In this document: positions 1-13,100 of the stretch, piece after piece
How the letters are laid out: each line of letters starts with the position of its first letter
Numbering within the stretch: position 1 is the stretch's first letter
Source of the DNA: Ciona savignyi
Lineage: Eukaryota; Chordata; Ascidiacea; Phlebobranchia; Cionidae
Direction of reading: 5' to 3'
Length of the DNA stretch: 64,000 bases
Assembly (NCBI GenBank): GCA_000149265.1
Contig: CH003313.1
Coordinates: forward strand, 1,041,947-1,105,946
Position numbers and translations under genes: made by a program
Notes under the pieces: generated by a model
What the model was told of the DNA's origin: nothing
Databases searched by the model: none
Seen by the model: the letters and a program-made list of their open reading frames with translations, nothing else

Positions 1-76
1 GCGCCGGCGTTCACCTTCATTTCGCCTTACGGGTTTCGTACTGCCCCGCGGCTCGCGCACATGTTAGACTCCTTGG
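1..76 (-). rRNA. 28S rRNA fragment
   Basis: Read on the minus strand, this stretch matches a conserved part of eukaryotic large-subunit rRNA: it starts CCAAGGAGTCTAACATGTGC and runs on through GCGCGAG, ACGAAACCC and AATGAAGGTGAA to GCCGGCG at base 1. It is much more GC-rich than its surroundings. The match stops near base 76, where the expected GGAC before CCAAGG is absent. It is cut by the window edge, so the full length is unknown. It may be a stray rDNA insertion, a retrotransposed piece or an assembly join. It is not a whole rRNA gene. Confidence 0.75.
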
Positions 77-1114
77 CAGGATATGATGAAATCTGACAAT
101 TCTACATCCTCTTCTGTCCAAAAACATCTGTCATTTTAAACGGACAATTCTCCAAGCAAACATTACACTTAGGAATACAACAGGATATGGACAGGATATG
201 ATGGTAATTTAAAAATCCAGCACCATCTGATCTGTTAATTACATCCTGCAACTGTTTCAGATATGTTAACATCATCTTTGTAAAAAAGGTGCTTAAGTTG
301 GAAAAGAAGATGTTATTCCATCGCAATTTTTTTCCATTGTTTTTTTTGCTACATCTGTGTTTTTTTATTACTGTTTTTTTAAAGGAGAAATAACTAAAAA
401 ACTACAGTACTGAACCATTTAAGATCATTTTACCAGTATTTTAAATATTTGATTCATGCATAATAAGCCTTAAATAAATTTGTTCCCAAATTTAATCTAA
501 AACGGAAATTGACCACAGAAAGTGTTAATTTTGTGAATTATCAGCTGGTGGAATCCTCAAGGACTATATCGCATCTAGGTCATTTGATCCCAGTGGGAAC
601 TAACAGGTTACGAAAGTTCTGGTGCAACTTAGCGCAGTTGCTAATTTAACAGCTGATGGAATGCCAAAATATAAGACTTTACTATCCACACACACTGTAA
701 TATGCTTAGTTTTTTAGTCTATTTATTCAAGAATTAAAAATGCATAATATATGTGTAATGGAAACAGAAAGATGGCAAACGGAAAACCATTAAACATCAT
801 AACAATTTCTTAAAACAAACACCAACACTTAGCGGAGAACGTAGGAAGATGATTTAAGATCATTTTTTAAATACGAACAACTTCCACCAAATCCAGTTCT
901 ACAAGAAAAAACTTACCTATAACGATTTGTTTTTTTAATAAAATCAGCCAAAAAAATAAAAAAATTAATATTTTGCAAATATTCGGTGATTGGTTCAATG
1001 CTTTTGTTAAATTATGTTCCCTGACATATAATTAGCCTTTTAAATCGACATATAATTAGCCTTTTTAATGTTTTAAGCAAACTTTCACACGAGAACCAAC
1101 CAACTAATACAAAC
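77..1114. other. Non-coding stretch beyond the last visible NCAM exon
   Basis: AT-rich DNA with several A and T runs. I searched the minus strand for the second half of the FN3 domain that the neighbouring gene needs and found no exon with matching phase and FN3 residues. A short open piece after an acceptor near 888 reads ELDLVEVV but then meets a stop, and I do not count it. Confidence 0.5.
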
Positions 1115-4100
1115 CTGCTATGATTTCATCCTCATGAATAGGCAAGCCACCAGATGAGAGGAATATGAGGTATCGATAGATTTGCGACACAATGTTTGTG
1201 GGTGGGGAGAATATAATATTTGCTTGGCTTGTTGACCGGTCGGTCACCTGTTGGGAAAGGATGGAGTTTTAATTTAACTGAATAGCTTGGTCGGTTGGTA
1301 AGTCTTGTAGTTAAAGGGATTCAGGTTCAAAACTGTTCGCTAGCTAGTCGGTTGGTTTTGTTCTTGAGAAAAGTAATTAGAGAACTATGCATGAACCCAA
1401 TGGATTATTATTTTCTAATAAAATTGAAAAGGTGGGCAATTTAGAATCTAACGAATATCAATCTGATAATTTTCCTTGCGTTTTACCAACCATGTGGTGA
1501 AAACAAGAATATCCTATTATTTTGGATTTTGTACATGGCCCTATAAACAAGAAATAAAAATTTGAAAAACAAGAAAATTATGCTTAATACTAATATATTT
1601 TTGTATATAAGGGGGACTAATAATAAGAAGAGCAGGGGTAAAAAAGAGCAATTAAACAATATCCCAAATCCCATCACCACCCACCTGTATATTAATAGGT
1701 GCAGTCGCCGTCATTGCAATCATAAGTTCCCCCTCTGCAACACTCTCTCCGTGGTCATTCCTAGCACGGCAGTAGTACTTTCCATATGTTTCCTCTGTTA
1801 CTTGGTTGATCTATGGGTAGGGTTTCGTGTCAATCATATGGGTGGAGCTTGTAGTTTGTGTCAATCATATGGGTTTGTAGTTTGTGTCAATTAGTGTTTA
1901 TTTTATATTCGTTTACATGTTAGGTCTGATTAGTTGAACAGAAAACGGAGACATACATATATCAAGACGCTGCCATCAAATACGAGCTTACAAAAAGAGA
2001 CATAGCATCACGTCACAACCAGTCTAGCCTAATATTAATAATAAATATTAACTTCCTCTGCTTGCAATGCAATAGTCGACCAGCTGTGAGGTCATGTTGG
2101 TTTTCTTACCTCGTTGTGCATGCACAAGGCACAACTGCTTAATATATTTTAAAAGTTAGTTTGAATTTATCAAGACAAGAGTGGAAAATTGTGTCCTGAA
2201 GTTTCTTGAAACTGCACACATTTTATTTCAAAATTATAGAGCGTGTCAATTTAAATATTTTAATTAAAATCTTTTACACAAATGTGAAGAGCTCATGGTA
2301 TAATGCAGGGATGTCCAACCTGCGGCCCACCTGAGATTTTTGTGCGGCCCGCTAGTCATTTTTACTCCAAGTAGTATTTTGAACTTTAAATCTTGGCCTA
2401 ATTCAAATGTATCAGTCAGCTTTTAGGGACGCAGTAAACATCAAAACTGCAGAAAGAAACAGACTGACAACAAACACTTATCTCATTGACTTTGTATTGC
2501 AGAAATAAGTTTTTGTTTCTTTCTATATGTGTGTTATTTGTTCCTTTTTTAAAGATGAAATTAATGGCTTTTAATTGTTTCTTTATGTACCCGTTCAGGG
2601 TTGGAATTAAGGGATCGCTAATCGCTATTCGCTAACCGTTTTCTAAAGTTCGCGAATTACAAAATTTAACAATATCACGAAAATATAAATTACCGGTACT
2701 GATTTCGCGCACTTTTAATAATAAATTCTCAACACGTTAATATAACATCGTTTGCCTTCAACATAACATTATTTGTTTACATTGGCTTTACTTTGCATTA
2801 TTGGCGTATAATAAGCATTGCTATCACAAGGCAATAATCGCCATTATGCGTTAATATACTTTGATTCCTTTATTTATGATTGGCGCGATGCGACACACCC
2901 CTTTTAGAATTTACGTTTATTGCAATTTATCATTACTGTACTACTAAATAACGGTAATGTCTGGTTTATGAAATAAATATCTTTCTGGTCGTTTAAGGCA
3001 ATTTATCATAACCAAAATTTTTTTTTTGCGCGCTCCTAATCCGCGCATTTCGCAAATCATTTCAAAACCATTAATTCGAACCCTGCCATTTTTATTTAAA
3101 TGTAAAAGGTTCTGCGGCCCATTGAATTATTTTAAGTGACAATGCGGCCCATTACAATAAAAGGTTGGACATCCCTGGTATAATGGATAAGGGGAATAAC
3201 GAATAAATGTGTATGACTTTGCCAGGACCATAAACAAAAGAAAAGGTTTGGTGGAAGTAAAGAGAATGTAACAGTTTGGATTGATATCATAATAAACTAC
3301 AATGCCTGGTTTATATGACCGACTATGTGAGCATTTTTATGTAATCGTGTTGCTTTGTAAAGGTAAATCACACCAACATTTAACTGTTATGACGGTATGG
3401 TTATAATCATCGCATTTCGGTTTCAATTATAAGTGATGCAAAGCAGAATTTGAGTACTTTTACAAGTGACAGGGTTGAAATGTTAAAGGGAAGGCATACT
3501 GCTGTGACTTGCAATTTCAATTTTTGGCATAATATGAAGTCTCATAATACAAGACACATGACTTACACAATATGAATTTTAATGTTTAGATATATATGGA
3601 AAGTTTCAGCAATACATTTATATTTATTATTTATAATCTTTTTAAATGTTAATAACTGGTTGTTTTGTCGTCTTTTCCTGTTTATCTAAAATGATTTGTT
3701 TTATTTGCTGTTGTTTAATACCAGAGCAAAAAAAGAATAAACTAAAATCTAAACCAAACCAAACCCGCACTGAAATGCTGTATGATGAGCCAATACAGTT
3801 GTTCCACACATGCCGCATATATATAGCCGGGTTTAAATATGTTCAACTATTGCATCACATAATGTTAACACTTGTGTTATTTGAAGTTAAGTATAGACTG
3901 TGATGTCATGATGGAATGCCAGTCAAGTGCATATTTGGCTTTGATATTGCGCGATGTTCCAACTGCATTGATGGACGTTGCATAAAAGCATTTACCCACC
4001 AAACTTCACGCCATCAAACAACAAAAACAACCGCTTTATTGTGCAAAGCTAAAACCAAAAAATACATAAATTTGTTTAAAAATTAACCTTCAACAGAAAT

Positions 4101-7100
4101 GGGAAACAGGATTTTATTAAGTTAACATAAGATTCAACAAGGGGGAGGTACATGCATTTATGGAACACCTAGAGAATTCATGTGTTCGTCTGAGAGGACA
4201 AAGCAGTGTAGTTTGTACTTAGAAGTAGCTAGGAAAGAACATTGACACAGAGCATCCAAACTTCAATATCAGAACCAAGCCAACTATCATAATGCCTCTT
4301 GCACACCTTATCCCCATCACCATGGGCAGACGTATGGAGTTATATGCATATTCTGACAACAATAAATCCTGTGGACATGTTTCTATTAATACCAACCTTC
4401 AATTTAAGAACGCCCCCCTGGTCCTGGACTTGGATGTTTTCATTAGTTACAACTGGTGTAAACGTCATTTCCGGCATCACGATTCCAACGCTATCGTTCG
4501 TGAAGACAAACAGGTCATCCTCTAGTGTGGGGAGTTCCTTGGGGCCCATCTGACCCCACTCAAGTGTAGGTTTGGGGTTAGCGTCGAAAATGCACGACAA
4601 CTCAGCCTTTTCGTTCAGACAAGAGTAAACTTCGGGTAGTGTGGTTTCTCGTGGGGCATCTGTGGAATGTTGGACAGAAACTTGCATGAAATTGTTACAG
4701 AACTTTTAATTTATTTTTAACAACATATAAAATCGGAGTTTTATTATAAAACCGGAGATAAAAAACTTATTTTCAACTAAGTTGAACCTGTTAATCCATT
4801 AACCAATCAGATTCAGGCTATTTTCATTGAGTGCATGAAAGGACACAACAAATAAGCCAGCAACCAATTTTAAACCCCATCCCTTTGGCTGCAAGTCAAC
4901 AAATCAACCCACAAGCTTTTAGTTCCGAATATAACATGATAAACGAGTGTTTTACATAAGTTATCGGGGTTTTCTTCCCATGAACTGGGAAACACACGAA
5001 AGATATCACACTCAGTACAACCCATTAAGCCACTAGGTTCAGGTATTTCCGATCCCAATAAAAAACTGTCCAGCCATCCCCTTGTTTTGATCCTTTAATA
5101 AGAATAGGATAGAATGTTCATGTTTATCCTAGTAAATGGCAAAACACAAGAGGCGTAAACACATAGGCAATCGTCAGATTACATGTAATCACTGTCTGGT
5201 TACCAGAGCTATTTTAGTGTGTTGTGTAGTGTATAATTGTGTCGTTCCCTTATTTTGGTAGAACCCATTATTTTACTAGGTTGACAACCAATCAGCTGAC
5301 TAGTATGCGGTGCACTAACCCCCCATGCTATTCGTTTAGACTAAATAAGGTAGACACCAACTTACACATAATATCAAGCTTCATAACCGCTTCCTCAGAG
5401 CCAGCATCGTTGGTTGCCACACATGTGTAATCCCCACTATCCGCGTACAACGCTGGGGTGAAAGTCACACGGGCCTCATTGCCATTGTATTCCACTACCA
5501 TAGGTGTTGTATCACTCAACTGCGGGTACATGGGAATGATCATTTAATCCATCAGGATCAATAAGACCAAAGCAATGAGCATTAAATTTAAAATTTAAAA
5601 TTTGAAATCATGTAAATTGACTTTTATTAACTAATTAAACACAAGTAAGAGTGGCAACCACAATACTGGAAGTAAATTGGCTGTTATTATTTTGTATCCT
5701 GGAGATGGATACACTTTCTTTCTGTTTTTGTTTAATCGATTTATGATGAATTACCCAAATTACCCATGTGCACATACAAGGCTCAACTTATTGGCATCAT
5801 AGTTTATATGCAGGGTAAAAGCAATGATTACCAATGCAACTGAGCGAAGCAATGTGCTATGCAAGCTGTTTTGAATACAATTTGCGCCGAACACAACTAA
5901 TGGTATAAAATTAACTGTATTTTTGTAAAATGATTTTACAGAGTGTTTTGAATGAAATTACCAAGAATAAAAAATATTAAACAACGAATAATGGGAATTC
6001 CGTAATCAGTAATATTATTGCTTCAAGTGTATCAGTCAATGGAATTACAATCCTTAAACCCTGATTTACATATATACAGGCTTCACATCCTTCAGAATAT
6101 ACAAAGTCTAACAAAAGGTCACAGCAGATAAAATCTGCACATTTTACCCTTTTGCGTCATCTAATATTGGTGTATATTACGCCTACGTGTCAAAAAACAA
6201 GAATTAAAAGCAATGTAAGAACTGTTTTATGGTTCTTACAGGTGATAATTAATATTTAATGTGAAGATCAACAAACCTGAGAACTGTTGATGGCGACTCC
6301 ATGTCGGTATACAGTGATGGAGGGTGTGGGGATACCACTGGCTCTACATGTGATCAGTGCGTTGCTACCTTCCACAACCGAATCTCCAGTGTAATCCGTG
6401 ATAGATGGGGGTACTGCGATGGTGGGTGGGGTTAAGTGTAGGTATTTTTATAAGATACCATAGATGTAAATACAGGCTAAGTGAGGCCGGTCTGGCCTTA
6501 ACTTGTATGAAACAATAAAACTGGGGAACAATATTAAACGATAGTAATTAAAATCGTTTTATTACAATATTTTTTTCAATAATTATATACTAATACACCA
6601 CAAATGTTCTGTTTCGCAATAGAATTCAAACAAATTTTACTGCCAAAATTGCGAACCATACACCTTTTTTATGTGCTATAACTTGGTATATATGGAAAAA
6701 TCATCACAAAATAACTCCTGTAAACACTTGAAACCAATAGAAGCTTGAGAGTCAAAACCGAAATCAATAATTAAGCAATATTTACAATTGTGACATTAAT
6801 TAGCTAATCCCCCAAAGACAACTGTGCAGTGAAGCATAATGGCTTTAAGATAAAGGTTTTTACTTAAATTGTGGTGGATGATAGTATATATTGGAATTTG
6901 GGTTAGTGTCGGTGCTAATTTCAACCTATTTGCTAAAAAATTTGAAAGGAAAGGAATGCTCTTAAATCTAAAACCATTAAGTTTTAACAGTCGCGCAAAT
7001 GCTGAGTCAGCGTATTAGAAGTCTGTTAAAGTTGGGCAACGCCCTGTGCCAGACACGACTGGCGTCTTATTTCCTTCTCCATATAACCCCCTTGGGAAGG

Positions 7101-10100
7101 GTTGGAATCCCAAGGAATATCTATGTAGGCGTTGTGTATGTTACATAGATGTGTATGTGTGGTGGATATGTAACACATGTGGTAAAGGTTAAGTGGTTTA
7201 GTCTTTTAGAATGACCTGTGACATTAAGACAAAGTTTATTTTGGGTTCCAACTGTCAGTTGTGAATTAAAAATGACTAGTCTATTACATGACTTGACCCT
7301 CTACTGCATTCCACTACATTTTAAAATCCTACATATTTTTAAAGCTAGCATAGTTACATGTATAACCAAATATAAATGCTCTTAAGATCAAAATGACTTC
7401 AAGATGAAAATAAAATGTTGGCTCTATTTTTTTGCAACGTTAATTTTCAATGTGAAACCAAAAAGAGTTTTAAAGAAAGAAAGAAAAACACTGTGGGATG
7501 ATTTAATGTGAAAATGCATTCTTTCTGTGTGGTAGCATTAGGGGGCTATTAATAGGCGGGATAAATGGACCTGAGGATTTATTACTAATCACAGTAATCA
7601 CTAATCCAACCTAACAGCACTTAGGAATATATAGGATTTGTCTCTATCCTTATATCTTATTATTTTACTTTTTACATTTGAGTAATAACCCCTTTATCTT
7701 TATGGTTCCAGGCATCTTCCTGAACATCTTAAACCTTTGTGTAAGCTTTTAAATATCGACAAAAAAAAGAAAAAAAAGCGATTCAATTATATCTAACCCA
7801 TTAATTTTTTATGACTCGGAAACTTTTTTCAATCAATAAAAGCTTGCGTTGGTTAGCCATTGCAATTTTCATTTATTCACCTCCAGTATAATAATGAATT
7901 TTACTTTGATTTGAAAATTTGTTTAACATTGTCAAACTAGGGCTTTTGACAAAGTTGGTAACTCAATATAACTGTTCTGTTCACTTTTTTAACAGTAAAT
8001 AATAACCAGAAATATTGCATTGTTGAGTAAACATTTTCACATATATCCCATTTTTTTTTAAATTGGATAAATGCACAAATATTCAAAACTGTCTGGGTAC
8101 GTAGCTTAGTGCTAGCATGTCGGGATAACATGTGAGGGAGTCGAATATGAATTATGTTTTTTAACATTTCAATTATTGATTTTATAGGATAGTACAGGAA
8201 ATTAAGGTTTATTCCCATAATTTAAAAAGCAGCGTTATAATATGTGTTTACAAAAAGGGAGTGTTCTCAGATACCTTGTGTCTACCGTCAGGTTGCCTTA
8301 ACTATTGCAGTGTGTTGTGTATTATTAATACCGGTACATTTCTTTAATTTGATCAACTCATCCATCCACTGGGTTTGGGCAATGTTAATTAAGTTCAAAA
8401 TATAACCCTTTGGCTGCTAAAAGGTGATACGCTGACACAATAATCGTTTTTCGTCAAATTTGTGATGCATTTTCTTTAAAAGAAAAAATTGTTGAACCAC
8501 ACTTGGCAGTTAGACTGGTTTGTTTTAGATTCACACAGATTTATTTCTTTGTATTTTACAGAAACATAAATCAAACAATCACTCATCAATTTAACATTAC
8601 AATGTATATAACACTTTTGTTTTGGAAATTCCTCCCATAAAGCAGCGCTCTGAGCATATTGCAACTGAGCAAACAGCTGACATGAATTATTTATTAAAAG
8701 GTGAAATGCAGAGCGCGTGTAGGATACCTAGATGTCCTTATCATGGCGTATCTAATTGTGATGGTGGATTTTAATATTCAAAGATTGAAAGTTTAATTAT
8801 AAAGTGATGGAATTTAATAGCTTATGATTACAAATAAATAAGTCTACAGTACCGGTATGCGATAATACCAGAAATCGATAACGATAGTGTCAACTATAGA
8901 CGTTAGGAACAGGATTTTACCATTATTTCAAAAAAAAGGTGTTGAATTACTGGTACATTCTTTGTAAAAACTGGATAAAAGACATGGTCAGGTATTAAAA
9001 AGAGACAAATGGTATTTTTACATAATTACAGAACTATCTGAGACATTGATTTTAAGTCCAAGTGGTGTACAAATGGAGTCATCAAAATAATCCTTTAAAT
9101 GTTGGCCAGAAACCAGGTCCATTAGGCATGGAATAATTATATGAAACTAAAAGGAAAAAAAGAGGAAAGTATAGTCTTGCAAGAGAAAAATCGAGTATAA
9201 CCTTTTGATCCAGTGCACAGTTTCAAGTTTATTTGTTTCCAACAAAAGGAGTTTTTAAATCAACTTAAATTACCATAGAGTTGTAAGATAGTCGAAACCA
9301 AAAAATCCTAATTTAAATTTACAACTAAATCTACTATTTTCGAAAAAGTAGTTCCGCCTAACAGTGTTTTATCAGTTCCCAACTCATACTATACCCCTAC
9401 ACATCGTGTTAAATACAGTTTCGTAGTATTATGTCACTCATATCAACACATTGGTGACTGACTGATTCTATTATTAATTTGTAGTTCTTTTCGGAACACA
9501 CCAAATGATAAATTAATAATTAATTACAGGATACATATGAAATTTGCTAAAAAAGTAACAGTACGAAACCTCTTAAATAACCAGGCTTACATAACTATAA
9601 GTAAAACCAAATACAGTAACTGTTAATAAACGCCAGATTTCCTACAATCGGTGGGACAGATTCCACGGTTTAGATCAAATGTCTTAAAACAATTTTTATT
9701 TTGACATTGTGTGCTGCACCTTATAAAAGTATCTTCTAACCAAAGGCTTGAACTTGCAGTTTGTACAAACAATTCAACGAGGTAAAATGATTCAAATTCC
9801 ACCTACCATTTATAATGACATTGGTAGTGTCACTGTCGGTACCATAGTCATTCTTTGCAATGCAAGTATATTTCCCAGCGTCCGATGCTGTCACGTTGGC
9901 TGTGATGGGAAGAGTGGTCAGTGAAAACACAGGATTTACTTTTAAATGATCCACTGTTAGTTTTGTTATTTGTATTCTACCAATGAGAAAATCCATATTA
10001 AAGCAGTAAGCAAATCCATATTGAAAGAGTTATGCACAGGTAACAGAGTCCAGAGGGAAATCTGTATCGCATACCTTCATGACTACCAAATAAATTATAA

Positions 10101-13100
10101 AATCATTGGTTTAAAAAATCCATAAATTTAACCATGCTGGAGTGCAGTTTCTATCCAACACATAGCATGAAGCCAGAAGGTGGAAACTACTTACATATAA
10201 TGAGTGTCTTGCCATCGGAACTGACCCCTTCGGTTATGATTGTCTCGTTTGTGAGCATGCCCATATTTCCTTTGTACCATCTGTGGTTAATATTTTGGGT
10301 TATTTTCCAGTAAATCTATTATATAAATCTGTACAGCTTTAATTTGCACACGACAGATATTGTAAAATAAAAATAAAAATCTGTCATATTCAAATAATGA
10401 ATATTTGATTCAGTGAAAGCAAATTGGTCATCTAATATTATTTGAAAGTTAATAACAAACAGTAATGTGAAACTTTTGCACTGGCTTTAGCAACCCAATG
10501 GTCATTCAACCGATATTAGTTTCCCAACTCTAGGGACATTATGGTAAAAAATTGCTGTTAAAAAAAAGTCTAAAATTTTATTTTTTTTAATTTTGCATGA
10601 CACAGAATATCTTCAGGATTAAAATAATTTAATTTAAAACTATGAGATAAAGAATTAAAGTTGTTAAGACTTTTAATATTAGAGAATTTTATAAAATTGT
10701 GCTTAAATAAAATTACTCTTTTATGAGCCCTATATTATTCTAACATACATCACCGAAAGAAGCGACTCACTTATACACAGGTTCAGGCTTCCCAGTGGCG
10801 TTGCAAGTCAGAACGACTTGTCCTCGCGCGATGCCCACCACCAGTTTGAGCACCTGGATCCCAGCAGGACCAACTGCGGGAGGATTAGTGTGAAATATTT
10901 ATATTGTGTGAAAGACTGTATCTAGTAAGCCCTGAAAGGGGTACATTTACAGGGGTTAATGTACTAGTTCTTGGAAACTGGAAAGCAAATTCAAAGTAAT
11001 ATAAATTGGGATGACTTTCAGGTTTTTGGTTCATGGGAGATATCAAGTGATAATTGATTCTATTACTTAATTATTCTTATTGGATTCCAATTCTATGCAA
11101 TTTAAATAGATTAATATATATATCATAGAGAGAGCTGGGCACCGATACCTGGGTGGTAAAAATACCCTTTTTTTAATTAGCTATTTTTGCAAAGAGTCAA
11201 GTTTTCTCACATTTGTTAACTGGTTAAAGATTCACTTTATATATATGCAATTTCCAGCTATTAATTCAAACAGAATATTCACATACACTGAACATCAACA
11301 AAGATGGAAAGGTCCTTGGTTTGTCCTTTATTCAACTCCCTTGCCAAGCAAGAGTATTGCCCCTCATCCCATTTCGTGATGTTTCGAATGATCAAATTGT
11401 TGGTGAATGGGTCCTTGTACACTCGACCTTAATAGGAAGGTTAAAATGTTATTTCCATGATGAGGGGGTAATAAATGTGGGGTAAAAAACAAACGGTCTA
11501 TACCATTGAATATAGTACATGCATAATATATAATGATGTCCCCTAATCCTATAGTTTAAATAATACAGACATCATGTGTACATACATTTTTTAAGCCAGA
11601 CTTTAAGTTATTAATTGTTTTTAACAAGGGTCTTTTTTGTGGTAAAGATGAAAAAATTACAATATTCCATCAAATCTAGAACTTACTGTTATCCTGAGTT
11701 CCAATTAGATTCTTCGTCCCTTTCTTCCAGACCACAGTTGGTGCGGGATTGCCAGACACTTGGCAGACGACGTCCACCGTTTTACCAAGCTCAAAAGTCT
11801 GTCTCATTTTCGGTGCAACAAATCGAATTGGTTCTGAACGTAAACGAGGTTGTACATTAAACAGACACAAACTTTTATAGAACAATTTTTTTTTATAGAA
11901 AAACAACAAAAAACAGTTGACCTTGCATTTAGTTCCAAGTATCTACTAGCCTATACAGCTAAAACTGAACATAAAGTATAATTGGTGTACACTTAATCAC
12001 CATTCACACACAATTATAAACACCAAAGTGAACAGGAGTATAATACATAAAGAAAACAAAAGGATTAGAATCTTTTTGTGTAACCCTGAAGAAAAGAGCA
12101 TAAGAGTCGTTAATATTGGCAATTAATCCGAATATTTCATGCTCATAGTCGGGCTGCCAAGCTATTTAGTACAATCATTATTTAAATCAGATGGATCAAA
12201 GGCAGAGCAGTTACATGGTTATGCCGGAGATCAAACCAAGAATATATTAAGTTAAGATCTTTGCTGAGCCTGTATTTTTCCTTTTTCAGTCTGTACTGTG
12301 TTGTATATACTCCCATAGTTTCTGTTGGATATTTTTCCTCCATACACCCCAGTTTTTTCCAAGCTTGCACAACCCCACAATATATAGACGTATGATTTAT
12401 TCAGCCTAGAACTCACCGAACACACTGACAATTCGAGTTTCAGACACAGTTTGGTTGATCATAGTGTCATAACCTTCACAGGTGTACATTCCATTCATAT
12501 CCGACGTTACATTTAGAAGGGTAAGGAATAACGCTCCCAAACTACTGTCCAGTTTTACACCCTATAATAAAAAGTAAAGTAGGCCTAATCATCGACCAAG
12601 TATGCAAAAGTTAAATTTAAAATCTAAAAAAAATGCAAAATCCTAACCAAAGTTAGGTTTTAATGTATGAATTCCAATCTCAGGGAATTCCCTTCGGGGT
12701 TAAAAACCTTAATATGGTTTTCTAATCCAATAGCCGACTTCACAATGTTAAAAGTTTTTTTAAACCAACAGGTTATTCTATAAAGGTGAAAAATTGTTTC
12801 TTTTGTAAATAATATGTACTAAGCATCATGAAAAAAATTAATTCCGAATGGACTCTGCTTACTCTTTACTGTCCAAAAATAAAGCAAAGAAAATAACTAG
12901 TTGACCATGAGCAAAAATTAACATCAAAGTTTGATTTTTTCACTGTCGTTCTTAACAGTTTTAATCTAATGTAAGCAATAATAAAACAACTTTATAATGC
13001 ATAACTGTATATCGTGTATAAGCAAGCAGACATTCAGTATATTAAAAAATAAGTAAAAAGACAAACGATTTAAAAAAATAATAAAAAAATCAACTGTTAC

